64,000 nucleotides of DNA from Rhodococcus sp. IEGM 1381 (GTDB taxonomy: Bacteria > Actinomycetota > Actinomycetes > Mycobacteriales > Mycobacteriaceae). The stretch is from contig NZ_JASHKQ010000002.1 in the NCBI RefSeq assembly GCF_030056795.1, positions 1 to 64,000 of the forward strand. The letters run 5' to 3'. Under the pieces are notes generated by a model that saw nothing but the letters and a program-made list of their open reading frames with translations, did not search any database and was not told where the DNA came from. Shown here in pieces: positions 9,750 to 22,502 of the stretch. Both the position numbers and the translations under genes were made by a program. Position 1 is the first letter of the stretch. Each line of letters starts with the position of its first letter.

Positions 9750-10619
9750 TCAGCGGTGCCGCGCCCGAATCCGATCGATCTCGGTGAGTGCCTCGGCCCA
9801 TCCTTGCAATCGGTCAGTGGCCGATTCGAGCTCGCGGCGGTGGACGTCCACAACCGTCGTCGATGTGAATGCCGCCGGTCCGGTCATCCGTGCGGCGGCC
9901 GCGACGAGTTGTTCGTACTGATCGACTCCGGCCGCGAGGTCGGCTGCAGCCGAATCTATTCCGGTGCGCAGATGTTCACGCGTGGCAAGGCTGGCTGCGC
10001 CTGCACGTTCGAGAGCTGCGATGTCGACGGCGACACCCTGGAGGCCCTGGGCAGCATCCGTGGCCGCACCGATCGTGTCTTCCACCTCGTCGGTCCCGAT
10101 CGTCTCGGATCGCGCCAGAATTCCCAACAGCTCGAACAAACTCTTCTCGGCTCCGGCCAGCCGGGCCATCGGTTCGTATGCGGCAGATCCGCGTTGAGGC
10201 AACATGCGCCTGGCCGGTATCCCTACGGGTACCGGCTGGGATCGCAGCCGGCGTAACCGGGTAACGGCGAACACAGCCGGGACGGCCATGAGCGCGGCAC
10301 CTCCGCCGCCGACGAACAGCGACCACTCCGGAGCAGACAGCACAGCCAGTCCTGCTGTTCCCGCTGCCGTCGTGGTGGAGACGGCTCCGAACCGGATTCC
10401 TCGTCGTCTGGCTCGACGAATCTTCTTCAGATGCCTGGCCCGAGGGTCTTTTCGACGGCCGGCAGCATCGAACACCGACGTGCCGACGCTGCGCGCCGAT
10501 TCCGCCAGAGACCTGACCACTGCGCCGGACTCCGCAACCGCCGCAGCAATGGAGTCCCGATCGAGCGAAACGGCCGGCCGCTTACGCGACCGGCCCGATT
10601 CGTGTTCTTTCCTGCCCAT
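9750..10619 (-). CDS. pspM: Phage-shock membrane protein PspM
   Basis: A 289-residue protein. It has a basic N-terminal third (RRKDPRARHLKKIRRARRRG), a pair of hydrophobic segments around residues 75-120 (FGAVSTTTAAGTAGLAVLS and GGGGAALMAVPAVFAV) and a long helical C-terminal part. In mycobacteria PspM (Rv2743c) is the membrane partner that recruits PspA. Identification rests on this architecture and its place after pspA, in the order clgR-pspA-pspM. The gap to pspA is 42 bp. Confidence 0.75.
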   Translation of the reverse strand: MGRKEHESGRSRKRPAVSLDRDSIAAAVAESGAVVRSLAESARSVGTSVFDAAGRRKDPRARHLKKIRRARRRGIRFGAVSTTTAAGTAGLAVLSAPEWSLFVGGGGAALMAVPAVFAVTRLRRLRSQPVPVGIPARRMLPQRGSAAYEPMARLAGAEKSLFELLGILARSETIGTDEVEDTIGAATDAAQGLQGVAVDIAALERAGAASLATREHLRTGIDSAAADLAAGVDQYEQLVAAAARMTGPAAFTSTTVVDVHRRELESATDRLQGWAEALTEIDRIRARHR

Positions 10620-10661
10620 GCCGAGAGTGATGTCAGTCGACAGGCGTGTTCATCCGCACGA

Positions 10662-11471
10662 TCACGCCTGTGCCGGGGGCTCGGGCGTTGCGTTCGGAGA
10701 CTTGGCAATCGAAGGCTTGGCCGCAGAATCGCCGGACGGCAGCGAGTCTCCTGCCATCGACGCGCGAATCTGCTCGAGCCGGCTGTGGCCCGCCATCTGC
10801 ACCGACGCCTGCTGGACCTCGAGCATGCGACCCGAAACGGTGTTCTGAGCCAACTCCGCCGAACCGAGAGCATCGGCGTAGCGGCGCTCGATCTTGTCGC
10901 GGACAGCGTCCAGGCTCGGAGTGTTACCGGGCGCGGACAGCGTGCTGTCCATCGAACGCAGCGATTCGCTGACCTTCTCCTGCATTTTCGCCTGCTCGAG
11001 CTGGCTGAGCAGCTTGGTGCGTTCGGCGACCTTGGACTGCAGTGCCATTGCGTTCTGCTCGACGGCCTTCTTGGCCTGCGTGGCGGCCTGCAGGGACTGA
11101 TCGTGCAGAACTTTCAGGTCTTCGACGCTCTGCTCGGCGGTCACCAGTTGGGCGGCGAACGCCTCGGCAGCATTGGTGTACTGCGTGGCCTTCTCGATAT
11201 CACCCGCTGTGGCGGCCTGGTCTGCCAGCGTGACCGCCTGTCGAGCGTTCGCATTGAGCTTTTCGACCTCGTCCAGCTGCCGGCTGAGCTTCATCTCGAG
11301 CTGACGCTGATTACCGATGACGGACGCAGCCTGCTGGGACAGAGCCTGATGCTGCCGCTGCGCATCTTCGATCGCCTGCTGAATCTGAACCTTGGGGTCG
11401 GCCTTCTCGTCGATCTTGGAATTGAAGAGCGCCATCATGTATTTCCAGGCCTTGACGAAAGGATTAGCCAT
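10662..11471 (-). CDS. pspA: Phage-shock protein A (35-kDa antigen family)
   Basis: PspA/IM30 protects the cytoplasmic membrane under envelope stress. The 269-residue protein begins [20 protein letters not shown] (a membrane-binding amphipathic helix) and continues as an almost unbroken coiled coil rich in Gln, Ala and Glu. An Ala/Pro/Ser tail of about 30 residues closes it. It follows clgR after 144 bp and is presumably activated by ClgR, as in M. tuberculosis. Confidence 0.92.
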   Translation of the reverse strand: MANPFVKAWKYMMALFNSKIDEKADPKVQIQQAIEDAQRQHQALSQQAASVIGNQRQLEMKLSRQLDEVEKLNANARQAVTLADQAATAGDIEKATQYTNAAEAFAAQLVTAEQSVEDLKVLHDQSLQAATQAKKAVEQNAMALQSKVAERTKLLSQLEQAKMQEKVSESLRSMDSTLSAPGNTPSLDAVRDKIERRYADALGSAELAQNTVSGRMLEVQQASVQMAGHSRLEQIRASMAGDSLPSGDSAAKPSIAKSPNATPEPPAQA

Positions 11472-11615
11472 GGGGTGGTCCTGCCTCCATCTGTTGCGCC
11501 GCGGTGGCCGCGTACGGGTCGGCTGCTCTCGCAGTGACCGAAATGAACCTGTCCGTGCTGAAAAAGTCGGGTGTCTGGTCTGGGTCAGGAGTGGAAACGG
11601 AGTACTTTTCCGATC

Positions 11616-11957
11616 TTAGGCGGCAGCGAGAGCTCTGGCAGCAGGTGCGGGAATCACGACACGGGTATCGCCGTCGATGCGAGTGGCGACGGCCGCCTCG
11701 TCGAGTCGGGCGGCCGCGATGGACGCGTCGGACAGTGTCACGCTGACATCACTCATGACATCCGACAGCGGGACGGCGAGGGCATCGCAGATCGCGGCGA
11801 GCAGTTCGCTCGACGCCTCCTTACGGCCACGTTCCACCTCGGAGAGATACCCGAGGCTCACGCGTGCAGTATTCGAGACTTCACGCAGGGTTCGGCTCTG
11901 TGCGACGCGAGTACGCCGCAGACTGTCGCCGAGTGCTTCACGCAATAGCAGCGCCAT
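11616..11957 (-). CDS. clgR: Clp gene regulator ClgR
   Basis: A 113-residue XRE-type transcription factor that activates clp protease and psp genes under stress. ATG 11957 is chosen because of GAGGAGG just upstream; the longer frame to 12050 is not needed. The HTH covers [20 protein letters not shown], followed by a short helix bundle. It ends RALAAA; ClgR proteins end in an Ala-rich degron and are ClpP substrates, so activity is likely set by proteolysis. The 200 bp upstream should hold the promoter; I could not pin down an operator. Confidence 0.92.
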   Translation of the reverse strand: MALLLREALGDSLRRTRVAQSRTLREVSNTARVSLGYLSEVERGRKEASSELLAAICDALAVPLSDVMSDVSVTLSDASIAAARLDEAAVATRIDGDTRVVIPAPAARALAAA

Positions 11958-12155
11958 CTCGCTCCTCCTCGTTGGTGTCCGTACCGACGGCCGAGCCGTC
12001 GAGACGACAACGTTCATATCTCGTTCGTCCGGAGCCGTCAGAATGTTCAACGTCCCAGTCGGGCCGATTGGTTCCCGACCCTATATGCCCGTTCACTCCA
12101 ACACGCGCCGAAGCACCTCCGACACGTTTGCCAAGACTGTATCCCGCCGACGCGT

Positions 12156-12863
12156 TCACGAGGCGGACACACCTCGGCGCAGCCGCACGGCCTGCACCAC
12201 GTAATCGATGCCGGTATAGACGGTCAGCAGCACCGCGAGAGCCATCAGCGTCATCGCGACCGGATCGACCGCACTCGGCAGCGGGCACAAGTAGACGCCG
12301 ATGGCGAATGTCTGCACCAGAGTTTTGACCTTGCCGCCGCGACCGGCCGGGATGACGCCATGCCGGATGACTGCGAAGCGCACCGCGGTGATGCCGATTT
12401 CCCGCACCCCGATGATCACGGTCACCCACCAGGACAGATCTCCCAACATCGACAGACCGACGAGCGCGGCGCCGATCAGAGCCTTGTCTGCGATGGGGTC
12501 TGCCATCTTCCCGAAATCGGTGACCAGACCGTACTTACGCGCCACCTGGCCGTCGATCCGATCGGTGATGGCGGCAACAGCGAAGACCGCGGTGGCAGTC
12601 AGACGCCAGGTGGTGTCGTGGCCGTCCCCCACGAACAACGCCGCGAGGAACACCGGCACCAGCGCGATTCGAAGAATCGTCAAAATGTTGGCAATGTTGA
12701 GCAACGGCACGTCGTCCGTACTACCGGGGGCGGCGTTGCCATGTGGCAAATCTGTGCCGCGCGCACCACTTACGGCACGGGAGGCACCGCTGACCGGGGC
12801 ACGGCCGTTCGGTTCACCACTGCTCGACGGGACGCCCTGATCAGGCGCAACCGGGCCGGTCAT
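12156..12863 (-). CDS. pgsA: CDP-diacylglycerol-glycerol-3-phosphate 3-phosphatidyltransferase (PgsA type)
   Basis: This enzyme makes phosphatidylglycerol phosphate from CDP-diacylglycerol at the membrane. The CDP-alcohol phosphatidyltransferase motif is complete: DRIDGQVAR, then TDFGKMADPIADK. The core has five to six membrane segments. The first 50 residues are Gly/Ser/Pro-rich and disordered. ATG 12863 is one option; an in-frame ATG at 12944 would add 27 Arg-rich residues. The position between clgR and the ArgA-like gene matches pgsA3 of M. tuberculosis. Confidence 0.88.
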   Translation of the reverse strand: MTGPVAPDQGVPSSSGEPNGRAPVSGASRAVSGARGTDLPHGNAAPGSTDDVPLLNIANILTILRIALVPVFLAALFVGDGHDTTWRLTATAVFAVAAITDRIDGQVARKYGLVTDFGKMADPIADKALIGAALVGLSMLGDLSWWVTVIIGVREIGITAVRFAVIRHGVIPAGRGGKVKTLVQTFAIGVYLCPLPSAVDPVAMTLMALAVLLTVYTGIDYVVQAVRLRRGVSAS

Positions 12864-13003
12864 CGTGGAACTCGCGAGCCGACAGTGCCGATTCCGGCGG
12901 TGGATCCACCCTCGCGCAGCGTCCACCCGCCGAGACGGGGACACAGCTCACTGAACGACACACGAAAAGTTTATCGGTTGGGGTACTGACTACTGTTCAC
13001 CCC

Positions 13004-13591
13004 ATGACTTCTGGGCCGAATCGGGCGAGTCGCAACACCGCAAATCCCGAATCCGACGCATATTCCGAGACCACGGACCGCCGCTCCGCACACGACGACA
13101 CCCTCACCGTGCGTCGTGCGAAGACCTCGGACATTCCCGAGATCAAGCGCTTGATCGACATCTACGCCGGCCGGATTCTGCTCGAGAAGAACCTCGTCAC
13201 GCTCTACGAAGCGGTACAGGAATTCTGGATTGCCGAACGTCACGGCGAGGTCATCGGGTGCGGGGCCTTGCATGTGCTCTGGGCCGATCTCGGCGAGGTG
13301 CGAACAGTGGCCGTCGACCCCGCCGCGAAAGGGCACGGTGCCGGGCATCTCATCGTCGCCAAACTCGTCGAGGTCGCGCGCGATCTGGCGTTGCAGAAAG
13401 TGTTCGTGTTGACGTTCGAGGTGGACTTCTTCTCTCGGCACGGATTCGCCGAGATCGACGGAACCCCCGTCACCGCCGAGGTCTACGCGGAGATGTGCCG
13501 GTCGTACGACACCGGCGTTGCGGAGTTCCTGGACCTGAGCTACGTCAAACCGAACACTCTGGGCAACACTCGAATGCTGCTGTCTCTCTGA
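13004..13591 (+). CDS. argA: Amino-acid N-acetyltransferase (ArgA-like GNAT)
   Basis: A single-domain GNAT protein (195 aa) of the type that acetylates glutamate in the first step of arginine synthesis in mycobacteria (Rv2747). The core starts at about residue 34 (LTVRRAKTSDIPEIKRLID); the acetyl-CoA loop is VRTVAVDPAAKGHGAGHLI in its variant form, followed by FVLTFEVDFFSRHGFAEID. The first 30 residues are disordered. The assignment leans on length and synteny between pgsA and ftsK; another GNAT substrate cannot be excluded. Confidence 0.78.
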   Translation: MTSGPNRASRNTANPESDAYSETTDRRSAHDDTLTVRRAKTSDIPEIKRLIDIYAGRILLEKNLVTLYEAVQEFWIAERHGEVIGCGALHVLWADLGEVRTVAVDPAAKGHGAGHLIVAKLVEVARDLALQKVFVLTFEVDFFSRHGFAEIDGTPVTAEVYAEMCRSYDTGVAEFLDLSYVKPNTLGNTRMLLSL

Positions 13592-13632
13592 CAGAATTCT
13601 CCGGACAACCCTCGAATTCGGAAGAGAGCTCC

Positions 13633-13917
13633 ATGCCCCTCATCGCCGTCAGCTACACCTACTCCCCCAGCACCACGGACGGCCGCGACACCCATCGCGC
13701 AGCCCACCGTGCCTGGCTGGCCGACCTGCTCGAGCAGAAGACTCTGGTTTCGAGTGGCCCCTACGCCGACGGCAGCGGGGCATTGTTGCTGGTCGAGGGG
13801 CCGGACGCTGCGACCGTCGAAACGCTCTTCGCGCAGGATCCGTTCGCGATCGAGAACCTGATCGAGTCGGCCACGTTCGACGAATGGACTCCGGTGATGG
13901 GCACTTTCACGTCCTGA
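13633..13917 (+). CDS. YCII-related domain protein
   Basis: A 94-residue protein (MPLIAVSYTYSPSTTDGRD) with the ferredoxin-like YCII fold, seen in HRAAHRAWLADLLEQKTLV and the closing DPFAIENLIESATFDEWTP. ATG 13633 follows GAAGAGAG. The conserved His-Asp pair of YCII proteins suggests small-molecule chemistry, but no substrate is known. It lies 42 bp downstream of the ArgA-like gene, probably in one operon (Rv2747-Rv2749 arrangement). Confidence 0.75.
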   Translation: MPLIAVSYTYSPSTTDGRDTHRAAHRAWLADLLEQKTLVSSGPYADGSGALLLVEGPDAATVETLFAQDPFAIENLIESATFDEWTPVMGTFTS

Positions 13918-13940
13918 TCGCTCCGCTCACCCGGCCCACG

Positions 13941-13983
13941 TGAATGGACCATTGCACCGCCCAGGGCTGCAATGGTCCATTCA
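13941..13983. terminator. Perfect 16-bp inverted repeat between convergent genes
   Basis: TGAATGGACCATTGCA and its exact complement flank an 11-base loop. There is no T-tract. It sits between the YCII gene and ftsK, which converge here, so it probably stops transcription from both sides. Confidence 0.65.
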
Positions 13984-14008
13984 CCCGGCTCAGGAAACCT
14001 CGGAGCCG

Positions 14009-16693
14009 TCAGAACTCGTCCGACGCCGGCTGCTCGTCCGGGTCGCCACCCTTGATCGACCACAGCAGACCGTCGAGCTCGTCCGGTTTGACGAGCACTT
14101 CGCGAGCCTTCGATCCCTCGCTCGGCCCCACCACTCCGCGGTTCTCCATCAGATCCATCAAGCGCCCGGCCTTGGCGAAGCCGACGCGTAGTTTGCGCTG
14201 CAGCATCGACGTCGAACCGAACTGGCTGGTCACGACGAGTTCGACCGCCTGCAACAGTACGTCGAGGTCGTCGCCGATGTCGGCGTCGACATCCTTCTTG
14301 TCCGAGACCTTCGCGGCGGTGACGGTGTCGTTGTACTCCGGCTCGGCCTGGTTCTTGGCGAAGTCGACGACCGCCGCGATTTCCTCGTCGGTGATGAACG
14401 CACCCTGCAGACGTGTCGGCTTTCCTGCCCCCATCGGCAGGAAGAGCGCGTCGCCCATACCGATCAACTTCTCGGCACCCGGTTGGTCCAGGATGACTCG
14501 GGAGTCCGTCAACGACGATGTCGCGAAGGCAAGACGCGACGGGACGTTCGTCTTGATCAGACCGGTCACGACGTCGACCGAGGGTCGCTGGGTGGCGAGC
14601 ACCAGGTGGATACCGGCGGCGCGGGCCTTCTGCGTGATCCGCACGATCGCTTCCTCGACGTCGCGCGGGGCGGTCATCATCAGGTCGGCGAGCTCGTCGA
14701 CGATCGCGAGGATGTACGGGTAGGGCCGGTAGACGCGTTCACTGCCCAGGGGTGCAGTGATGTCGCCCGAGCGGACCTTCTTGTTGAAGTCGTCGATGTG
14801 GCGGACCTTGTTGATCTGCATGTCCTGGTAGCGCTGCTCCATCTCCTCGACGAGCCAGGCCAGCGCCGCGGCAGCCTTCTTGGGCTGCGTGATGATCGGG
14901 GTGATGAGGTGCGGAATGCCCTCGTACGGCGTCAGCTCCACCATCTTCGGGTCGATCAGAATCATCCGAACCTCGTCCGGGGTCGCCCGCGCGAGCAACG
15001 ACACCAGCATCGAGTTCACGAAGCTCGACTTACCGGATCCGGTGGACCCGGCGACCAACAGGTGCGGCATCTTGGCAAGGTTGGCACTGACGAAATCGCC
15101 TTCGATGTCCTTGCCGAGGCCGATCACCAGGGGATGGTGATCCTTACGCGTCGACGGCGCGGTGAGTACGTCGGCCAGTCGCACCATCTCACGGTCCGAG
15201 TTCGGCACCTCGATACCGACCGCCGATTTACCCGGAATGGGCGCGAGCAGACGAACGTTGTCGGTCGCGACCGCGTACGCGATGTTGCGTGCGAGCGCGG
15301 TGATCTTCTCGACCTTGACACCGGGACCGAGTTCGACTTCGTAGCGGGTGACCGTCGGGCCTCGGGTGAATCCGGTGACCGCGGCGTCGATCTTGAACTG
15401 CTCGAGGACCTCGGAGATGGCCTCGATCATGGCGTCGTTGGCCTGGCTGCGCGTCTTGGGCGGGTCGCCGTCGATGAGCAGCGACAACGACGGAAGCGTG
15501 TAATCCCCATCGACGACGCGATCGACGACGATCTTGTCGTCCTCGGGTGCCGGCTTCGGTTCGGCCGCCTTGACGATCGGCTTGGGCTTCGGTCGCGCAG
15601 GCGCGGCAGGCGCTTCAGGTACCGGCACTGCGGCAGCCGCAGGCGCGATGACCTCGGTCGCCGCCTCCGGAGACTGGGTCTTGCGAGCGCGCGGCGGCTT
15701 CGCGACCGGGATGTACTCCTCGGTCGGATAGTTGTCGTAGGGGTCTGCGCCGCCGTGGACCGGATAGCCGTCGGCATCGAAGTTGGAGTCGTAGTCGCCG
15801 TAGCCCTCGTCTCCGAATTCGGAACCGAAATCGGCCGGGTCGTAGTCCTCGTATTCGTCGCCCCGACTGTCGGTGCCGAAAAGCGCACGCATGCGGTCCG
15901 GTACGTCGCGCACGGTGGTACCCGTGAGCAACAGCACTCCGAACAGGCCGGCAAGCAGAAGCAGGGGCACTGCCAACCAGACGGTGAGGCCGTCGGCGAT
16001 CGGCCCGCCCGCCACGTAGCCGACGAAGCCCGCACCCTCGGACCTGCCGGCGGAGTCGGTCGGCGAGCCGGCGGCCATGTGCCATAGGCCGAGGATAGGG
16101 AGGCCGAGAAGAATCGAGCCCAGAACCAGCCGAGGGCGCACCTCGGGACGGGGTTCTGACCGCATCAGAACGACCGCGATGGCAATACCGAGAACCGGTG
16201 CCACATAACCGGCGTCACCGATGACGGCCCGGATACCCACCTCGATCCATTGACCGACAGGGCCCCCGGCACTGAACCACACGCTCGCGGCAACGACGAC
16301 GCTGACGGCTATCAGCCCGAGAGCAATTCCGTCCCGACGGTGTCCGTGCTCGATGTCGGCGGCCTTACCGACCGTCCTGGTCGTGGCACCTACACCTCGT
16401 GCCGCCATCGACCACGTGGACGCGATTCCGCGGCCGATCGCGTCGAGCGCACCGCGTGACTTCTTCTTGGTGGGCGGTCGCCGCGACGCTGCTCCTCTCG
16501 CAGGTCCCTTACCGCGAGATGACGCGCTCGCCCGAGTGGTCGCCGGGTTGCGCGGCGCGGTGGGCTTCTTCGGCGTCGTGACGGTTCGTGCGGTGCGGCC
16601 GGTGCCGGACTTACGAGCGGTGCCGGACGCGCGCGAAGAACCGGATCCGCTGGATCCGGCCCTGGCGGTGGAGGTGCTGGTCTTTCCTGCCAT
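14009..16693 (-). CDS. ftsK: DNA translocase FtsK/SpoIIIE
   Basis: FtsK pumps chromosome ends through the closing septum and supports dimer resolution. The 894-residue protein has a long Arg/Ser/Lys/Thr-rich cytoplasmic start (residues 1-110), four hydrophobic segments (about 120-275), an acidic then Pro/Ala-rich linker, the alpha/beta motor with Walker [12 protein letters not shown] and Walker [15 protein letters not shown], and the C-terminal gamma winged helix ([19 protein letters not shown]) that reads polar DNA signals. Long ORFs on the other strand are shadows. Confidence 0.96.
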   Translation of the reverse strand: MAGKTSTSTARAGSSGSGSSRASGTARKSGTGRTARTVTTPKKPTAPRNPATTRASASSRGKGPARGAASRRPPTKKKSRGALDAIGRGIASTWSMAARGVGATTRTVGKAADIEHGHRRDGIALGLIAVSVVVAASVWFSAGGPVGQWIEVGIRAVIGDAGYVAPVLGIAIAVVLMRSEPRPEVRPRLVLGSILLGLPILGLWHMAAGSPTDSAGRSEGAGFVGYVAGGPIADGLTVWLAVPLLLLAGLFGVLLLTGTTVRDVPDRMRALFGTDSRGDEYEDYDPADFGSEFGDEGYGDYDSNFDADGYPVHGGADPYDNYPTEEYIPVAKPPRARKTQSPEAATEVIAPAAAAVPVPEAPAAPARPKPKPIVKAAEPKPAPEDDKIVVDRVVDGDYTLPSLSLLIDGDPPKTRSQANDAMIEAISEVLEQFKIDAAVTGFTRGPTVTRYEVELGPGVKVEKITALARNIAYAVATDNVRLLAPIPGKSAVGIEVPNSDREMVRLADVLTAPSTRKDHHPLVIGLGKDIEGDFVSANLAKMPHLLVAGSTGSGKSSFVNSMLVSLLARATPDEVRMILIDPKMVELTPYEGIPHLITPIITQPKKAAAALAWLVEEMEQRYQDMQINKVRHIDDFNKKVRSGDITAPLGSERVYRPYPYILAIVDELADLMMTAPRDVEEAIVRITQKARAAGIHLVLATQRPSVDVVTGLIKTNVPSRLAFATSSLTDSRVILDQPGAEKLIGMGDALFLPMGAGKPTRLQGAFITDEEIAAVVDFAKNQAEPEYNDTVTAAKVSDKKDVDADIGDDLDVLLQAVELVVTSQFGSTSMLQRKLRVGFAKAGRLMDLMENRGVVGPSEGSKAREVLVKPDELDGLLWSIKGGDPDEQPASDEF

Positions 16694-16763
16694 GCACCCA
16701 GGCTAGTCGCAACAGCCCCGTCGAAACCATCCGCAACACCAGTAACAGCGGACAGGATGTGCG

Positions 16764-17387
16764 TCAGAAGCTCAGATCGAGCGCCTTCACCGCAGCGATA
16801 TCGCTCGCCGAACCCTCGAACTCGACCTCCAGCTGGTCTCGGCCGAATGCGTAGAGAAGCAGTTCGGACGGCTCCCCCACCACCGTCACACCGGCACCGG
16901 AGCCACCCTTGAACGTGGCTGCACGGCCGTCCGGAGTGCGAGCGTGCACCGGAATCGGCGCGGAGCGGTGGCCGGCGCGCCCGATGAATCGAACCTGCGG
17001 CCACAGACGCTTCTCCACCGCAACCGGCAGTACTCGTCGCGTCCAACTACCGGTCGCACGGCGCAGATCCTCGTGGTGGACGAACATCTCGCCAAGGTTG
17101 ATCAGCGGATCCAGAAGCGCGAACGGCGACCACATCGGCGGCCCCGTGCGAACGTCCTCGACCACGGCTGCGAACGGTCGATTCGCGACGGAACGCTGAA
17201 CCCGCTCCGTGTATCCGGCGAGTGGCGGCAGAAGGATCCCCGGCGACGCGTCGAGCCGTCGCTCGCGGACGACGAGGTGCGCGGCCAGATCGGCAGCGGT
17301 CCACTCACCGCACAGCGTCGGCGCATCGGGACCGACGTCGAGAAGGGTCCGAACAAGCTGGGAACGTTCATCCTGGGCGAGGCTCAC
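16764..17387 (-). CDS. TIGR03085-type (mycothiol maleylpyruvate isomerase-like) protein
   Basis: A 207-residue protein of the DinB/MDMPI superfamily. It starts SLAQDERSQLVRTLLDVGP, and the Zn-ligand histidines are present in AAHLVVRERR and EMFVHHEDLRRA. Members are thought to be mycothiol-dependent, but no reaction is known for this group. GTG 17387 is chosen because the family starts with SLAQDER; GTG codons at 17393 and 17396 are also possible. The frame stays open far upstream against the TauE gene, but that part is a shadow. Confidence 0.75.
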   Translation of the reverse strand: MSLAQDERSQLVRTLLDVGPDAPTLCGEWTAADLAAHLVVRERRLDASPGILLPPLAGYTERVQRSVANRPFAAVVEDVRTGPPMWSPFALLDPLINLGEMFVHHEDLRRATGSWTRRVLPVAVEKRLWPQVRFIGRAGHRSAPIPVHARTPDGRAATFKGGSGAGVTVVGEPSELLLYAFGRDQLEVEFEGSASDIAAVKALDLSF

Positions 17388-17466
17388 GTGCACCACGTTA
17401 CGTCCACCCCGGATCGGCGGCATCCTGCCGGAGGCTTCGCCGCCCGGTCTGGGTAGCCTCGTAACA

Positions 17467-18242
17467 GTGCCGGTATCGGAAATTGTCGTCATCCTGCTCG
17501 CCGGCCTCGGTGCCGGTGCCATCAACGCCGTCGTCGGTTCCGGAACGTTGATCACGTTTCCGACGCTTGTCGCGTTCGGGTATCCCCCGGTGGTCGCCAC
17601 GATGTCCAACGCAATCGGATTGGTGGCGGGAAGCGTCTCGGGCACGTGGGGGTATCGCCGAGAACTGCGCGGACAGTGGCATCGACTGCGGTGGCAATTG
17701 CCCGCGTCCTTCGTCGGAGCGCTCGGTGGAGCATGGCTGCTGCTGCACCTACCGGAAAAAGTATTCGCCTCGGTGGTTCCGGTATTGCTCATCGGTGCGT
17801 TGATTCTCGTTGTTGCACAACCGAAAATCCAAGCCTGGGCCAAACGGCGGTCGGAAGCGGCGGGCAAGGCGGCGAACCAGATCGGTCGGGGCCGAATGGC
17901 ACTGGTCACCATCGGCACTCTGCTGGTCGGCATCTACGGCGGCTATTTCACTGCGGCACAGGGAATACTGCTCATCGGAGTGATGGGCGCCCTGCTGCCC
18001 GAGACGATGCAGCGGATGAATGCAGCCAAGAACTTGCTATCGCTCGTGGTGAATATCGTTGCAGCAGTGGCCTTCACGATTTTTCGATTCGACGACATCA
18101 GTTGGCAGGCCGCCGGTCTGATCGCCGTCGGATCGTTGATCGGTGGTGCAGTCGGAGCCCGGTACGGCCGCCGGCTGTCGCCGGCGGCCCTACGCGGTGC
18201 CATCGTCGTACTCGGACTGATCGGACTCTGGCGACTGCTGGT

Positions 18243-18246
<4 letters not shown>
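17467..18246 (+). CDS. TauE/SafE-family sulfite/anion exporter
   Basis: A 259-residue membrane protein with about eight hydrophobic segments. The family hallmark near the N-terminus is GAGAINAVVGSGTLITFPTL, repeated in variant form in the second half (YGGYFTAAQGILLIGVMGALL). Members export sulfite or organosulfonates or move anions across the membrane; the substrate cannot be told here. The start is GTG 17467. The stop overlaps the stop of the convergent rnj gene by 4 bp. Confidence 0.85.
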
Positions 18247-21031
<2,785 letters not shown>

Positions 21032-21123
21032 TTACCCGGTGCTTTGCACACTCTCGCGCAGCGGGACTCCCCGCTGACACCAAGGCGGGTGTACCCGGAT
21101 CAGACCCATTCCGAACCTTGCCG

Positions 21124-21903
21124 CTACACCTCGGTCACGAACGGGCTGCGGGCCACTTCCGTACCGTCCGGCAACGTCGAGATCTCGAAGTCACCGAACA
21201 CGTCCGGAGCCACTGACACGAGCTTACGCAGACATTCGACGGCAACGCGGCGAATTTCGACGTCCGCATGCTCCGAGGCACGCATCGACACGAAATGACG
21301 CCATGCGCGGTAGTTTCCGCTGACCACCACGCGTGTCTCGGTCGCGTTCGGCAGTACCGATCTCGCTGCCTGCCGCGCCTGCTTGCCGCGCAACGCGGCA
21401 TTGGTGACCGACTCCAACTTGCCTTCGAGGGCACCGAGCAGTTCGGTGTAGGCCGCGCGACTCGCCTCCGTCGCGGTCGCGAACAATGCTTCGAGCTCGG
21501 GGTCCCCCTCGATCGCGGGCGGCAGAACGACATTGGCGTCGTGCTCGGGAACGAAACGCTGCGAGAGCTGAGAGTAGGAGAAGTGCCGGTGGCGAATCAG
21601 CTCGTGCGTGCACGACCGGGAGATACCGGTGATGTAGAAGCTCACGCTCGCGTGCTCGAGCACCGACAGGTGCCCGACGTCGAGCAGATGGCGCAGGTAC
21701 GACGCATTGGTGGCGGTTCGGGGATTGGGTTTGGACCAACTTTGGTAGCACGCACGTCCGGCGAACTCGACCAGAGCCTGTCCGCCGTCGGCGTCGGTGT
21801 CCCACGGAATGTCCGCCGGCGGGACGAATTCGGTCCGAGCAACGAGTTGCACTTTCAGCGCGACCGTTCGGGGCACCGCTCTACGTTCGATTTCTGATGA
21901 CAC
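21124..21903 (-). CDS. thyX: Flavin-dependent thymidylate synthase ThyX
   Basis: ThyX makes dTMP from dUMP with FADH2 and methylene-tetrahydrofolate. The ThyX signature [13 protein letters not shown] is complete, followed by the C-terminal dUMP-binding region ([20 protein letters not shown]). The length of 259 residues is normal. Its ATG at 21903 lies about 40 bp from the upstream operator cluster that serves the divergent RHH gene, so that regulator could also act on thyX. Confidence 0.97.
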   Translation of the reverse strand: MSSEIERRAVPRTVALKVQLVARTEFVPPADIPWDTDADGGQALVEFAGRACYQSWSKPNPRTATNASYLRHLLDVGHLSVLEHASVSFYITGISRSCTHELIRHRHFSYSQLSQRFVPEHDANVVLPPAIEGDPELEALFATATEASRAAYTELLGALEGKLESVTNAALRGKQARQAARSVLPNATETRVVVSGNYRAWRHFVSMRASEHADVEIRRVAVECLRKLVSVAPDVFGDFEISTLPDGTEVARSPFVTEV

Positions 21904-21943
21904 CGCACAACACTAAGTGCGGTCCGCCGTATTCGGCGACGCG

Positions 21944-22017
21944 TGACGTCATCACAGATCGGGCGACGCCATGATAGCGCCTTGACTGACGTCAGCAATG
22001 ACGTCACACTGGCGTCA
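21944..22017. promoter_or_regulatory. Cluster of TGACGTCA palindromes (operator)
   Basis: Exact TGACGTCA at 21944-21951, 21987-21994 and 21999-22006 and TGGCGTCA at 22010-22017. The last three start 12 and 11 bases apart, about one helical turn, and the final one touches the ATG at 22017. The neighbour encodes a ribbon-helix-helix protein, a class that binds tandem operators, so this is probably an autoregulatory site. Confidence 0.7.
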
Positions 22018-22490
22018 TGGAATTGGACAAGTACACCGAGTCGTTACGCACCGATCTTCTTGCGGCCGCGGCCCTGGGAGACGAACACACCCGGCAGACG
22101 GCGGAGGCACTCGGGAAGACCGCGGAGGCCTCGGCCAGATTGATGCTGCTGACCGCGCTGTCGGATTTCGCGGCCGAAGTCTCGAACGAACTGGAGGATC
22201 ACACCGTCACCGTTCGCCTCGACGGCACCCAGGCGCACGCCGATGTACGACGCGACATTCCGATTGTGGACATGGGCGTAACCGACGCACCCGAAGCCGA
22301 GGACTACCCAACGATGGACGACGTCTCCGGCGAAGTACGACGAGTGACGCTTCGGCTGGTCGAACAGATCAAGGAACGCGCCGAGGATGCCGCCAACAAC
22401 AGCGGCGTATCTCTCAATTCGTGGTTGTCGCAAGCGGTTCAGGGCGCTCTGCGTGATCAGATGCGCAAGGACCGGGGTTGGAACAACTGA
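22017..22490 (+). CDS. Ribbon-helix-helix (HicB/Arc-like) protein
   Basis: A 157-residue acidic protein. The last 45 residues form a ribbon-helix-helix domain: strand RRVTLRLVEQIKERAEDAA, then the HicB-like SGVSLNSWLSQAVQGAL. The N-terminal part (residues 1-75) is helical and then strand-rich (HTVTVRLDGTQAHADV) with no recognised domain. No toxin-sized gene lies next to it, so it looks like a stand-alone regulator rather than an antitoxin. Four near-identical TGACGTCA sites precede the start and likely bind it. Confidence 0.7.
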   Translation: MELDKYTESLRTDLLAAAALGDEHTRQTAEALGKTAEASARLMLLTALSDFAAEVSNELEDHTVTVRLDGTQAHADVRRDIPIVDMGVTDAPEAEDYPTMDDVSGEVRRVTLRLVEQIKERAEDAANNSGVSLNSWLSQAVQGALRDQMRKDRGWNN

Positions 22491-22502
22491 GGTTTCGAGG
22501 CG

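Noticed and set aside
14483..16087. 534-codon open frame on the + strand opposite ftsK
   Set aside because: It is a mirror of the high-GC third-position bias of ftsK, with Arg/Asp/Gly-rich composition and no domain.
22017..22490. HicAB or other toxin-antitoxin pair
   Set aside because: The RHH protein has no small toxin gene beside it; the next genes are thyX and zwf.
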